The notes: generated by a model not told the origin, from the letters alone. 64,000 nt of DNA from Alistipes ihumii AP11 (GCF_025144665.1 NZ_CP102294.1:2046001-2110000); one strand, 5' to 3'; numbered from the stretch's first letter, positions 36,351 to 46,167 are shown. Numbers and translations: made by a program.

Positions 36351-38117
36351 TTACCTCCAGCCCGGATTGTTGGGCAGCAGGTTCGGATTCTGTTGGGTTC
36401 GGCTTTGTGCGATAGGCCAGTAGTAGTGCATCTCGTTGAAATAGGGTTCGGGCGTTCCGCAGATGTTGTCGACGATCTCGACATAGTATTTCTGCGTTGC
36501 CCAGTCGAGCTTGTAGCGCATGCCGTGCCAAGCGTGCGAGAGGTCTTGTACGGCGGTCCGCCAGCGGCGTACGTCCCAGTAACGGTTGCCCTCGAACGCC
36601 AGCTCGATCTTGCGTTCGTGGCGGATCTGCTCGCGCGTGATCGATTGCAGTTCGGGCATGCCGGCCCGGGCGCGGATCTTGTTCACGGCCCACAGCGCCG
36701 AGTCGGGCTTATTCAGTTCGAAGGCTGCTTCGGCGAAATTCAGGTAGATTTCGCCGAGCCGGAAGACGATCCAGTCGGTTTTCGAGTAGTAACGCTCGGG
36801 GATCATGGCCGACGACTCGTCGAGGTATTTCAGGATGCCGAACGGCGTGGGGCGCCAGTTGTTCGCGCAGACGCCCAGCGCCGGCACGCCTTCGTAGAAA
36901 CCGTCGTTGATCCACTGTCCGTCGACGAAGATGCCTACGTGGTAGTCGAGCGTCACGGAGGCTCCCTCGTGCGTCCATGGCGTGCCTTGCGTATAGATCG
37001 AGGCTTTGAAGCGAGGGTCTTTCTTGCCCCACAGCTCGTCGAGCGTCCATGTGTAGTACTGGGCGACCTTCTCGCGGTCGATCGTGGGATCCGAGCCGTC
37101 GATGTTTTCGTACGACTCGACGAACTCCAGATAGACGCAGTTCTGCTGTCCGCCGGCCCATGCGTTGTATCCGCTCGGATTCTGCCACATGTCCCACGAG
37201 TGGCCCTTGCCCGACTTGCCGTCGTAAATTTCGGAGAAAATCACCTCGCAGTTGTTTTCGTCGAGGAAGATGTTCCGGTAATTTTTCGAGCGGTCGTCGG
37301 GATATTTCTCGTAAAGCGCGAACGGACTGCCGTACAGCAGGCGGTTGCTCGCGTTGAGCGACTCCTGCCAGAAGTGTTCCTTCTTGTCGGCCGGAATACC
37401 CACCAGACCGTCGAGCTGGACCGTTCCCCAGCTCGCTATGCTACCCGCGTACATCGCGGCTCGGCTTTTCAATGCGGCGGCGGCATAGAGTGTCGGTCGT
37501 CCCAGATCGGCCGCTCCGTATGCGTCGGGGAGCAGCCGGTTGTCGATGATGTCGTTCATCTCGTCGAGAATGAACTGGTAGACGGCCTCTTCGGTCGCGC
37601 GTTTCGGGTAGAGCTCTTCGGGCGAATCGGAAAGTTGCTGCGCTTTCAGGATCAGAGGCACGCCTCCGTAACGCTTGACCATGTTGAAATAGGCGAATGC
37701 CCGGAGGAAGCGGGCCTCGGCCGTGCGGGCCGTCCGGACGGCTTCGTCGACCGGTGCGGTCTCCATTTTTTCGATAAATACGTTCAGTTTACGGACGGTC
37801 GGATAACCCCACCAGTCCCAGTCGCCGCCGCTGATGCTCAGCCAATGGGTTTTGGGTGTCTGGGTCCATGCGCTGGTCGATTCGTCGGCGAAGCCGGTCG
37901 CATACATGCAGTTGAACCAGTCCTGCGTCGCGCCGTAGGGCATCTCGTTGAAAAAGCACATTTCGGCGTAGCATTGCAGCAGGTAGTTGTCGATCAGTAC
38001 CGGATCGTTCCACAGCACGTCGTCCGAGATGATGTCCAGCGGCTCTTTGTCCAAAACGCTCGTGCAGGAGCTCAGACCGCAGAGTATCGAAATCAGTATG
38101 ATATGGATTTTTTTCAT
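36351..38117 (-). CDS. SusD/RagB-family glycan-binding lipoprotein
   Basis: A 588-residue outer-membrane lipoprotein (lipobox LSSC, Cys 18) that caps the SusC barrel. Typical are the N-terminal SVLDKEPLDIISDDVLW, RTAEARFLRAFAYFNMVKRYGGVPLI (the TPR helix with the RAxxY pattern) and the C-terminal NKIRARAGMPELQSITREQIRHERKIELAFEGNRYWDVRRW. The start lies 13 bases after the susC stop, so the two are co-transcribed. Confidence 0.96.
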   Translation of the reverse strand: MKKIHIILISILCGLSSCTSVLDKEPLDIISDDVLWNDPVLIDNYLLQCYAEMCFFNEMPYGATQDWFNCMYATGFADESTSAWTQTPKTHWLSISGGDWDWWGYPTVRKLNVFIEKMETAPVDEAVRTARTAEARFLRAFAYFNMVKRYGGVPLILKAQQLSDSPEELYPKRATEEAVYQFILDEMNDIIDNRLLPDAYGAADLGRPTLYAAAALKSRAAMYAGSIASWGTVQLDGLVGIPADKKEHFWQESLNASNRLLYGSPFALYEKYPDDRSKNYRNIFLDENNCEVIFSEIYDGKSGKGHSWDMWQNPSGYNAWAGGQQNCVYLEFVESYENIDGSDPTIDREKVAQYYTWTLDELWGKKDPRFKASIYTQGTPWTHEGASVTLDYHVGIFVDGQWINDGFYEGVPALGVCANNWRPTPFGILKYLDESSAMIPERYYSKTDWIVFRLGEIYLNFAEAAFELNKPDSALWAVNKIRARAGMPELQSITREQIRHERKIELAFEGNRYWDVRRWRTAVQDLSHAWHGMRYKLDWATQKYYVEIVDNICGTPEPYFNEMHYYWPIAQSRTQQNPNLLPNNPGWR

Positions 38118-38130
38118 GGCTGTTCGGGTA

Positions 38131-41100
38131 TTAAAGGGAAATGTTCAGGCCGATCGTAAAGGTACGCATCAGCGGATAATAGCGAGTTCCCGCGCCGCTC
38201 GGCGCTTCGGGATCGAGCTTGTACTTGTTCAGTTTGCTGATAGTGAACAGGTTGGTCCCGGCAACGTAGATTCTCAGGTTGCCGATCTTGGCGCGGCTCA
38301 TCCAGCGTTTGGGAAAGGTATAGCCGATCGACATCGACTTGAGGCGCAGGTACGAAGCGTTGACCAGACGGTAGTCCGATGCCCAGTCGTTCGAGGCGGC
38401 TCCTCCCAGACGGGGAACGATCGCATGACGGTCGTTGTTCTCGTAGGTCCAGCGCTCCTTGTACATGATTTCGGGGAAAACCATCGCGTGGCGCAACACG
38501 ACGTTCTGGCTGAAGCCGAAAGCCCCTTGGAACAGGGCCGACAGGTCGAATCCCTTGAATGCGAGATCGAGGTTCAGTCCGGCCATCCAGTGCGGCATCG
38601 TACCTTTGCCGATCTCGACCTGGTCGCGCCAGTTCAGCACGTCGTCGCCGTTGGTATTCAGCAGGTGGACGTCGCCCTGTTTCAGGAACGAGTTGTCCGA
38701 CCCGTCCAGATAGCGGTAGTCCAGCGCGTCGATCTCTTCCTGCGAGGTAAACAGTCCGTTGGAACGATAGCCGAAGTCCCGGTCGATCCAGTTGCCCGTC
38801 TTCTTGTAAAGCCGGATCTCGTCCGGGTCGGTGTATTCGGGTTCGTCGTAGTAGCCCCATTTCGAGCGGGCCCACGATATGTTGGCCGCCACGTTGTAGC
38901 GGAAGTCGCCCGCCGCGCCTTTGTAGCCGAGCGTGAACTCAAAACCGCGTGTGTTGATGCTGTTCAGGTTTTCGGTCGGAAGCGTGGCGCCGAACGTGTC
39001 GGGCAGCGAGACGGCGCGGCTGCCCGGGATGCCGTCCCTCACGCGGTAGAACACGTCGGCCTCGCCGTAGAGCCTGCTGTGGAACAGCCCGAAGTCGAGA
39101 CCGACGTTCCATATCTTCATCTGTTCCCACGACAGCATCGGATTGGCGAGGCCCGTCGCGGTGAGTCCCTGCACGGCCTGCGAGCCGATGATATACGAGC
39201 TTCCGTAGACATAGCCGGCCAGGTAATCGAAATTGGCCACGCCGTCATAGCCGGTCATGCTGAATCCGGCCCGCAGCTTCAGGTTGTCGATCACGCTCGT
39301 GTTGTCCTTGATGAAAGGCTCCTCGGAGATTCTCCAGCCGGCCGATACGCTCGGGAATACGCCCCAGCGCGAATGTTTGTCGAATTTGGCCGAACCGTCG
39401 TAGCGGACGGTCGCTTCGAATAGGTATTTCGAACGATAGGCGTAGTTGAGCCGGCCGATAAGGCTCGAACGGCCCATTTCCGACGCGCGGCCGTCGGCGA
39501 ACTGATTCTGGAGTCCTCCGGCGAACAGATACGGGATGGAGGTCGTCGCGAAACCGGTCCGTTGCGCCGTGATCCAGCTGTCGTCGTAGTCGATCAGCTC
39601 GTACAGCAGCAGAGCCTTCAGGTCGTGGTCCTCGGCGAAAGTACGTTCGTAGTTCAGCGAGAACTGGGCCGTCAGCCGCTGTCCCTTGCTGGCTTGCTGA
39701 GTCAGCTTTTTCTCGAGGGAGAGAGACTGGAGCGTGTAGGTGTCCGATGCGTAGTTGTACAGATAGGTATCGGGCAGGTATTGGAAGAATTTGTAATCCT
39801 GGGACCATTTGTCCAGCGCTACGAATGCCTTGGCCGACAGGCCAGGTACGGCGGTCACGTCGTACTTGAGCGAGCCCGAGGCGCGAATCGATTGCGTGTC
39901 CGTGTCGCGCGTGCCGCTCAGATTACGGTTGCTCGAGATGTGCGCGCCGCCGGTGCCGTTCGTGCTGGCGTACGGAATCTTCGTCGGGTCCGGAAGCGAG
40001 CTCGGATAGATCGGCTCGGTGTTCCAGATATCGTTCCAGACCGAGTTCTCGCCCTGGTCGTCGCGCCAAGGGAAGCGGCGGTTCTCGATGATCGTCGAGA
40101 AGTCGACCGACATGCTCAGGTTTTTGAGTATTTTCGCGTCGATGTTCGAACGGATATTGTAGCGCTGGTAGTTGCCGCCTCCGCGCCGGATCATCGATTC
40201 CTGATCCAGATAGCCGAAGAATCCGTAGTACTTGATCTGCTCGGTTCCGCCCTGCAGCGACAGGTTGTGCTGGTGCTGGGGCGTCATTTTGCGCATCAGG
40301 TAGTCTACCCAGTCCGTGCTCGGGTAGTCGGGATCGGTGCCGGCGTAGTACTTTTGTATCTGCTCTTCGGAGAACCGGGCCGTTTCGGCCGGCTGACCCG
40401 ACTGGATATGCGCTTCGCGCACGAGTTCGGTATACTGTCCGGCCGAGGTCATTCGCATCAGGTTCGTCGGGTTCTGGAACGTGACCGTGCTGTTCAGCGT
40501 GATCGTCGGCTTGCCTTCCTTGCCTCGCTTGGTCGTGACCAGAATCACGCCGTTGCCGGCCCGGGCTCCGTATACCGCTGCCGAGGCGTCTTTGAGCACC
40601 GAGATCGACTCGATCTCGTTCGCGTCGATGTTGTTGAAGTCGCCTTCCACGCCGTCGACGATCACCAGCGGGGGATCGAAGCCCCGGATGCTGAGCGTCG
40701 CGGCGTCCGCTCCGGGCAGGCCGCTTTGCTGTTTGGTAATCAGGCCCGGCAGTCGTCCGGCCAGCGCGTTGGTCGTACTGGCGACCGGTGCGACGGTCAG
40801 GTCCTCCGAGCGGACCGTCGCAACGGCTCCCGTCAGGCTTTCCCGCTTGGCCGTGCCGTAGCCGATGACGACCATTTCCTGCAATTCGGTGGATTCCTCT
40901 TCCAGCGTGATGTCGATCCGGGTCCGGCTGCCGATTTCCACCTGTTGCGGAATATAGCCCAGATAGGTGACTTGCAGCATGTCCTCCGGCGATGCCGTGA
41001 TCCGGAAGCTGCCGTCCGTTCCCGTGGCGGTGCCGTTGGTCGTCCCCTGCACGAATACGTTGGCGCCGATAATCGGGTTGCCCAACGCGTCGGTGATCTT

Positions 41101-41457
41101 TCCTGTTACGGTGACCGGTTTGGACGACCGCGCGGGGACATGGCCGATCGTGATGTGCCGGTCGGAGATTTGGTATCCCAGACCGGTTCCCCGGAGCAGT
41201 AGGTCGAGCGCTTCCGAGAGCGGGCGATTGCGGACGTTCAGGCTGATTTTGCGGTTCCGGTCGATGTCATCGCTCTTGTAGAGAAACATCAGTCCGGTTT
41301 GCCGTTCGATTTGTCCGGCGGCTTCCGAGAAAGTTCCGTCCTGCACGGCTACCGTGACCGGTCGGTTCAGCACGGCCTGCTGGGCCGATGCCTGTAAAAT
41401 GCTAAATGCCAATAATAAAAAGCAGGGTAATATGGCATGTAGTGAAAAATTTTTCAT
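38131..41457 (-). CDS. SusC-family TonB-dependent transporter with STN domain
   Basis: A 1,108-residue outer-membrane importer. After the signal peptide (to about 25) comes an STN/secretin-like signalling domain (about 30-105, VQDGTFSEAAGQIERQTGLMF), then a carboxypeptidase-regulatory beta sandwich (VTGKITDALGNPIIGANVFVQGT), the plug (SLTGAVATVRSEDL, IRGFDPPLVIVDGVEG) and the barrel. The STN domain marks a transducer that contacts the FecR anti-sigma factor encoded just upstream. This is the FecA-FecR-FecI logic adapted to glycans. Confidence 0.96.
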   Translation of the reverse strand: MKNFSLHAILPCFLLLAFSILQASAQQAVLNRPVTVAVQDGTFSEAAGQIERQTGLMFLYKSDDIDRNRKISLNVRNRPLSEALDLLLRGTGLGYQISDRHITIGHVPARSSKPVTVTGKITDALGNPIIGANVFVQGTTNGTATGTDGSFRITASPEDMLQVTYLGYIPQQVEIGSRTRIDITLEEESTELQEMVVIGYGTAKRESLTGAVATVRSEDLTVAPVASTTNALAGRLPGLITKQQSGLPGADAATLSIRGFDPPLVIVDGVEGDFNNIDANEIESISVLKDASAAVYGARAGNGVILVTTKRGKEGKPTITLNSTVTFQNPTNLMRMTSAGQYTELVREAHIQSGQPAETARFSEEQIQKYYAGTDPDYPSTDWVDYLMRKMTPQHQHNLSLQGGTEQIKYYGFFGYLDQESMIRRGGGNYQRYNIRSNIDAKILKNLSMSVDFSTIIENRRFPWRDDQGENSVWNDIWNTEPIYPSSLPDPTKIPYASTNGTGGAHISSNRNLSGTRDTDTQSIRASGSLKYDVTAVPGLSAKAFVALDKWSQDYKFFQYLPDTYLYNYASDTYTLQSLSLEKKLTQQASKGQRLTAQFSLNYERTFAEDHDLKALLLYELIDYDDSWITAQRTGFATTSIPYLFAGGLQNQFADGRASEMGRSSLIGRLNYAYRSKYLFEATVRYDGSAKFDKHSRWGVFPSVSAGWRISEEPFIKDNTSVIDNLKLRAGFSMTGYDGVANFDYLAGYVYGSSYIIGSQAVQGLTATGLANPMLSWEQMKIWNVGLDFGLFHSRLYGEADVFYRVRDGIPGSRAVSLPDTFGATLPTENLNSINTRGFEFTLGYKGAAGDFRYNVAANISWARSKWGYYDEPEYTDPDEIRLYKKTGNWIDRDFGYRSNGLFTSQEEIDALDYRYLDGSDNSFLKQGDVHLLNTNGDDVLNWRDQVEIGKGTMPHWMAGLNLDLAFKGFDLSALFQGAFGFSQNVVLRHAMVFPEIMYKERWTYENNDRHAIVPRLGGAASNDWASDYRLVNASYLRLKSMSIGYTFPKRWMSRAKIGNLRIYVAGTNLFTISKLNKYKLDPEAPSGAGTRYYPLMRTFTIGLNISL

Positions 41458-41654
41458 AAATTTGTACGTTTTTAAAAGGTCGCCGATACCCGTTCCGTCT
41501 ACTTAGGGGGTAATGGACGGGGATCGGATTGAATGGATTAAAAACAAACGGAGTCGGATCGGGTCTTACCTGTTCCGGCTTTTTTTAGGGGGGGATCAGC
41601 TGGTTTTCATGGCTCGAAGTGGTTTTAGGTTTTCGGTTTCGGGATTATGACGGT

Positions 41655-42689
41655 TCACTTTTTTTCCAGCGCGAAGTCGTTTCCGTGCTGTACGACCGTG
41701 AATCTTTTCTCGAAGTTGAGGGTCTCGAGCACTTCCGTGATTTTCTGTTCCAGAGGGAAGGCGCCCGTGTAGCGGACAGAGCCCAGCGAATCGTCGACGG
41801 CGATTTCGATCCCGTAGTATTTTTCCAGCCGCGAGACGATCATCGACAGCGGCTCGTCCCGGAAGCGGAACACGCCGTCGGTCCACGTGCGGTTCCTGTC
41901 TTCGTCCGAGAGCAGGGTTGCGGTCAGCTCTCCGGTGCGCGTGTCGAAGCGGCATTGCTCGAAAGGTTTCATCCGCACCGACTCCAGCAGCGAGCCCTCC
42001 GTTCCGAGCACGTCGAGCTGCACCGCCCCGCTCAACAGCGTGACGATATTGAACGTATCTCCGTCGTAGGCCATCACGTTGAACGAGGTTCCCAGTACGC
42101 GGATTCTCTGGCGCTCGGTGTGCACGACGAACGGTTTGCGCGGGTCGCGCGACACGTCGAAATAGGCTTCGCCGTCGAGCCATACCTCGCGGGCCGATCC
42201 GTCGAACGAGGTCGGATAGCGCAGTCGGGACGATGCGTTCAGCGTGACCCTGGTCCCGTCCGAAAGAACGACTTCCGAATGGTTTTTCGCTTCGGCGGCC
42301 ACTTCGTTGTATCCGGCGGCTCGGTGCAGGACGACATGACGGCTCATTGCGAAGCCGGCCGACAGGGCGATCAGCGCGACGGCGGCATAGCGCAGCGCGG
42401 TCCGGGCCATGCGGCGCAGAGGCGTACGGTCCGACGTCCGGCCGGCGGTTCGGTTTTCGCCGCTCCGGATACTCGTTTGCCGGACGAGCCTTTCCCAGCC
42501 GGCTTCGATTTGCCGCTGGTCGAGCGGATTCATCCGTCCCATGTCGTACAGGTTCTTCATCTCGAACAGCGTTCGGCGGGCCTGCTCGTCCCGCTCGATC
42601 GTTTCGAGCAGGCGCTCTGCCTCCTCGGGCGACAGTCGTCCTTCGAGGTATGCCGCGGTCAGGGATTCTATCGTGTCGTTTCCGTTCAT
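41655..42689 (-). CDS. FecR-family anti-sigma factor
   Basis: A 344-residue inner-membrane protein. The cytoplasmic N-terminus (LTAAYLEGRLSPEEAERLLETIE) binds the sigma factor, one membrane helix lies at about 98-115 (LRYAAVALIALSAGFAM), and the periplasmic FecR domain has SEVVLSDGTRVTLNASSRLRYP, REVWLDGEAYFDV and RIRVLGTSFNVMAY. The C-terminal DUF4974-like sheet (PLSMIVSRLEKYYGIEIAVDD) would take the SusC STN domain. It lies between sigma and susC, in the same direction. Confidence 0.95.
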   Translation of the reverse strand: MNGNDTIESLTAAYLEGRLSPEEAERLLETIERDEQARRTLFEMKNLYDMGRMNPLDQRQIEAGWERLVRQTSIRSGENRTAGRTSDRTPLRRMARTALRYAAVALIALSAGFAMSRHVVLHRAAGYNEVAAEAKNHSEVVLSDGTRVTLNASSRLRYPTSFDGSAREVWLDGEAYFDVSRDPRKPFVVHTERQRIRVLGTSFNVMAYDGDTFNIVTLLSGAVQLDVLGTEGSLLESVRMKPFEQCRFDTRTGELTATLLSDEDRNRTWTDGVFRFRDEPLSMIVSRLEKYYGIEIAVDDSLGSVRYTGAFPLEQKITEVLETLNFEKRFTVVQHGNDFALEKK

Positions 42690-42797
42690 TTTCCTGTCTG
42701 TTTGGCGTCTTTGGGCCGCCCTTTTATATTACAAACGATTCTGAACGGTTTTTTACTTACCGGATCGGTCCGATATTTTGCATGGAAACGAGAAAAA

Positions 42798-43385
42798 TCA
42801 GAAAATTTGCCTGCCGAGAACCAGCCAGCCGCCCAGCGTCAGGATTCCCGTCAGCGAGCGGCGGAGCAGTTTCAGCGCCTTGTACAGCTGAGCCTCGACC
42901 GTGCGCTGCGAAATGCCGAGTTCCGCCGCTATGTCGCGGCTTTTGCAGCCGTCGAGGTATGTTCTCCGGAAAATCTCGCGGCAGCGGTCGGGCAACTTGT
43001 CGATTTCGAGATAGACGGCCCGTAGCTGCCGCTCGTCGGGAGCATGTTCCCAGTGCGCTTCGTGGTATTCCAGTTCGTGCAGCTTCAGTTGCGCGATGGT
43101 TTTCGACAGGAAGTTGTTTTCGACCTGCTGATGCCGGACGTGATCGCGGCAGGCGTTCAATACGCAGCGGAACAGATAGCGGCGTATTTCCGTTTCGGGC
43201 ATCCGGAACCGCCGTGCGGTCCAGATACGGACGAAGACATCGTGTACGAGGTCGCGTGCCGTGCCGTCGTCGACGAAACGTTCCGCATAATTGACCAAGG
43301 CCGAGACATGCAGCCGGTAGAGCAGGTTGAATGCCGTCAGTTCGGAAAGCTCTGTTTCCGTGGAGTATGCCGGTGACTCCGTCAT
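42798..43385 (-). CDS. ECF RNA polymerase sigma factor
   Basis: A 195-residue sigma-70 family ECF factor, start at MTESPAYS. Region 2 is ALVNYAERFVDDGTARDLVHDVFVRIWTAR, region 4 is LPDRCREIFRRTYLDGCKSRDIAAELGISQRTVEAQLYKAL. It ends with a hydrophobic tail (RSLTGILTLGGWLVLG), which some Bacteroidetes ECFs have. It heads the fecR-susC-susD locus and should drive it when SusC signals substrate. Confidence 0.95.
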   Translation of the reverse strand: MTESPAYSTETELSELTAFNLLYRLHVSALVNYAERFVDDGTARDLVHDVFVRIWTARRFRMPETEIRRYLFRCVLNACRDHVRHQQVENNFLSKTIAQLKLHELEYHEAHWEHAPDERQLRAVYLEIDKLPDRCREIFRRTYLDGCKSRDIAAELGISQRTVEAQLYKALKLLRRSLTGILTLGGWLVLGRQIF

Positions 43386-43658
43386 GGTTGGTCGGGTGGA
43401 TCGCTCGCGGTATGGGTTACGGATATAGAACAAAAATAATATTTTCGGGCTTAAGTGTGCTTTCCTTCGGTTCTTTTTTTCGGGGCGAGGGAGAGGCCGG
43501 TGCGTCGTACGACGCGAGCGGGAAAAGGTAGGACGACTTTCCGGAGACCGGGAAGGTCGCGTTTCTGGCAGGATTGTCCGGATTCCGGCGCTGAGACGTA
43601 AAATGTTCTAGTCTGAGGACGGGTGATTCGCCGGGCCGGATAAAAGCGTACGCGTTCG

Positions 43659-44273
43659 CTACTGGTCGGAGTCCGATATGGTTTCCTTGATTTCGCTCAG
43701 TTCGACCAGTTTGTTGACTATGGCATAGATCGTAAGTCCGGCCGGGCTGTGGATCTGGAGCTTGCCCGCGATGTTGCGGCGGTGCGTGATGACCGTATGC
43801 AGCGATAGGCACAGCTTTTCTGCGATCTGCTTGTTGGTCATGCCTTTGACGACGCATACGACGATCTCGCGTTCGCGCGCGCTCAGCGCGTCGTGCTCCT
43901 TGCCGCCTGCCTCGGAACCGTGCAGTTGGAGAAGCTTCTCCTTGATCTGCTCGGCCGTGTCGTAGATCGAGATCGTCTGGTCGTATGCTTTCAGCGTCGA
44001 GGAGTCCGTGACCGAGTATTGCAGCGCTATGCACTTCATCGGGAGACATCCTGCTTCGCTTTTGATCTTTTGGAGCGAGAACATGCCCAGCAGCGCCGGA
44101 TTGACGATCAGCATGTCGGGCTTTTGGCGGCAGAGCGCCGAGCCGAGCTGCGCTATCTCGGCTATCTCGAGTATCTGGATATTCAGAGTTGTCAGCCGTC
44201 CGAGCACCGACAGCAACCCGCTGCGGATGATGACCGACGGCTCGGCGACGGCTATTTTCATGGACGTGCTCAT
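43659..44273 (-). CDS. LuxR-type regulator with degenerate receiver domain
   Basis: A 204-residue protein, start MSTSMKIAVAEPS. The C-terminal NarL/LuxR HTH (DALSAREREIVVCVVKGMTNKQIAEKLCLSLHTVITHRR, 128-165) is intact. The N-terminal 115 residues look like a receiver but the acidic pair is A-E-P-S and the phosphoacceptor position in DMLIVNPALLG is Asn58, so phosphorylation at the usual site is impossible. It overlaps the hemerythrin gene by four bases and is translated with it. Confidence 0.88.
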   Translation of the reverse strand: MSTSMKIAVAEPSVIIRSGLLSVLGRLTTLNIQILEIAEIAQLGSALCRQKPDMLIVNPALLGMFSLQKIKSEAGCLPMKCIALQYSVTDSSTLKAYDQTISIYDTAEQIKEKLLQLHGSEAGGKEHDALSAREREIVVCVVKGMTNKQIAEKLCLSLHTVITHRRNIAGKLQIHSPAGLTIYAIVNKLVELSEIKETISDSDQ

Positions 44274-44977
44274 CGCGAACAACCGTTTTTGCGCTCGAGC
44301 TCCGCGATCAGCGGCACGAACAGGTTGTCCTCGATGCGGTTGTGGGAAGCCAGATCCGTTGCGCAGGAGAATATGTCGAACAGCACGCTGTTGAGCTCGT
44401 TGCTTCCGGTAGCCGGATAGTATTTGATGATGATATTCTTGAGCTCGGCCAGCCGCGACTCGACCTGATCGTGCTGCTTGCTGAAGATGCCGATGTGATA
44501 TTTTCCGTTGCCGGATTTTCCCTGTACGAGCGAACGGACGTAGGGGAAAACGGTGGTTTCCTCGTAGTTCATGTGCTTGCGCACCTCGGCGACGTACTGG
44601 TCGAAATAGCGCATGATGGCGAACGAAACGTCGCTGTGCCCGCAGTCGATCGCTTCGATCAGCTTGCGGCGGATCAGGGGCAGACGGAAATCGAGGAAAT
44701 AGCTGTGCGAGTTTTGCAGATAGCTTACCAGAGCCTCGACCGAAAGCGACGGATCGATCTGTTCGGCGGTCGTATGGTCGTCGAGCAGCAGGTTGACGAT
44801 CGTCAGGAAAGTTTTCGTATCGACGCCGCTGTCCTCGCAGACTTCGCCGATCGTTTTGTCTCCGAATCCGAGCGATATGCCGAACCGGCTGATTACCAGA
44901 AGCATCGGATAATTTTCGCAGATCAGATCGCTCATTCTGTCGGTCTGCTTGTATCGGCCGAGTTTGTACATCTTCAT
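44270..44977 (-). CDS. Hemerythrin-domain protein, RIC/ScdA-like
   Basis: A 235-residue protein. The N-terminal 65 residues (SDLICENYPMLLVISRFGISLGFGDKTIGEV) resemble the ScdA_N region of RIC iron-centre repair proteins, but without the CC pair. The four-helix hemerythrin part offers diiron ligands H91, H135, E139, H169, H212 and E216 (HMNYEE, KQHDQ, SHNRIEDN). It may sense or resist O2, NO or peroxide. It precedes, and overlaps, the LuxR gene, so the pair likely acts in one circuit. Confidence 0.88.
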   Translation of the reverse strand: MKMYKLGRYKQTDRMSDLICENYPMLLVISRFGISLGFGDKTIGEVCEDSGVDTKTFLTIVNLLLDDHTTAEQIDPSLSVEALVSYLQNSHSYFLDFRLPLIRRKLIEAIDCGHSDVSFAIMRYFDQYVAEVRKHMNYEETTVFPYVRSLVQGKSGNGKYHIGIFSKQHDQVESRLAELKNIIIKYYPATGSNELNSVLFDIFSCATDLASHNRIEDNLFVPLIAELERKNGCSR

Positions 44978-45295
44978 TTTCGTTTTTCGAGGCTTGTTCG
45001 CTATGACAAAGATAACTATTTCGCGCGACTCGCCTCGGTCGGGTCCGTAGTTTCCCGGTGCCGCTCGTCGGAAGCGTACCGTCGGACAGCGCTCCGCACC
45101 CCGAACGCGACTTCAAAGTTCGCGCTTTCCGCCGCGACGGGCAATCCGTGCAAATCGGTATTTCGGGTGGTCCGAATACCTATTTTTGGGTAGTCCGGCT
45201 CGGGGTCCGACCATATGGAGCGAGTCCGGATCGCGCCTCGCGGGATGATCCGGACTCCGTGAAACTTAAAACAGATGGCATGAAGATGAGAGAAG
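44978..45295 (-). other. Upstream region of the hemerythrin-regulator operon
   Basis: 318 bases without a gene. A consensus -7 box TATCTTTG lies on the minus strand at 45014-45007, 30 bases before the hemerythrin start. No clear -33 box is seen. Confidence 0.5.
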
Positions 45296-45661
45296 CTATG
45301 CGGTGGCTTTCCGCATGCTTTTCCGATCGCAGTACCTCCGGCACTGCATCGATATGTCGTAGCCGAGCATCGCGCCCAGCATGAAGTCCTCCTCGGGCGA
45401 CAGCCGGTTCAGAGGCTTGTGTATGAATGTCTTGACGGCGTCGAGGCATTCCTGTTTGCCGAAGTACAGGTTGACCTTCTTTTCGGAGACCTCCTGAATC
45501 ATGTAGCCGATTTGCTGCCCGCGCAGCCTTTCGGCCACGATCGAGGCGCACGTACGGCACATCGTGCAGAGGACCAGGCTGCGGACTCCTTTCTTGAATT
45601 CGTAGATATGATGCATGAACATCTTCATATCGCCGAACCGGGCGTATTCCTGCTCGCTCAT
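45296..45661 (-). CDS. DUF2023 family protein
   Basis: A 121-residue protein, start MSEQEYARFGDMKMFMHHIYEF. It has several Cys (CTMCRTC, MQCRRYC) and the pattern LVLCTMCRTCASIVAERLRGQQIGYMIQEVSEKKVNLYFG. Function is unknown; the family is regularly found next to flavodoxin genes in anaerobes. The ATG overlaps the flavodoxin stop (ATGA), so they are translationally coupled and probably work together. Confidence 0.9.
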   Translation of the reverse strand: MSEQEYARFGDMKMFMHHIYEFKKGVRSLVLCTMCRTCASIVAERLRGQQIGYMIQEVSEKKVNLYFGKQECLDAVKTFIHKPLNRLSPEEDFMLGAMLGYDISMQCRRYCDRKSMRKATA

Positions 45662-46167
45662 GACAGTTCCCTTTTCACCGCTTCGATCCAGCGGTCGGTC
45701 CGCGCGGCGGTCTTGTCGTCCTCGTTGAGTTCGTCGACGGCCAGTCCCACGAACTTTCCGTCGCGGCATACGCCCGAGTCGGTCACCGCGTAATCCTGCG
45801 GCTCGTATGCGCCGACGAACCGGCAGCCGGTAGGCTGAAGCTCTTCGTAAATCGTGCCGAGCGCGTTGCAGAACGTGTCGGGGTAGGATTCGCTGTCGCC
45901 GCAGCCGAAGAGCGCTACCGTCTTGCCGGACAGGTCCCGCGTCTTGATCTTGTCGAGAAAACCGTACCAGTCGTCCTGCAGGTCGCCGTCGCCCCATGTG
46001 GACGATCCGAGCAGCAGACAGTCGTAGCCGTCGATAGTATCGGGAGCCGCGTCCGCTACATCGTGCGTATCGGCTTTGGAAACGCCCGTTTTCAGGGCAA
46101 TCTGTTCCGCGAGGGATTGGGTCGTTCCGGTCGAGCTCCCGTAGAATATTCCGATCTTGTGTTCCAT
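45658..46167 (-). CDS. Flavodoxin
   Basis: A 169-residue long-chain flavodoxin, an FMN one-electron carrier that can replace ferredoxin. The phosphate loop is FYGSSTGTTQSLA (8-20), the first isoalloxazine loop is GSSTWGDGDLQDDW and the second is FGCGDSESYPDTFCNA. The longer loop before GCRFVGAYE is the long-chain insertion. A strong promoter lies 20 bases upstream; DUF2023 follows. Confidence 0.95.
   Translation of the reverse strand: MEHKIGIFYGSSTGTTQSLAEQIALKTGVSKADTHDVADAAPDTIDGYDCLLLGSSTWGDGDLQDDWYGFLDKIKTRDLSGKTVALFGCGDSESYPDTFCNALGTIYEELQPTGCRFVGAYEPQDYAVTDSGVCRDGKFVGLAVDELNEDDKTAARTDRWIEAVKRELS

Noticed and set aside
35949-38159. Plus-strand open frame of 736 codons over susD
   Set aside because: Shadow of the minus-strand SusD gene, which has full family signatures.
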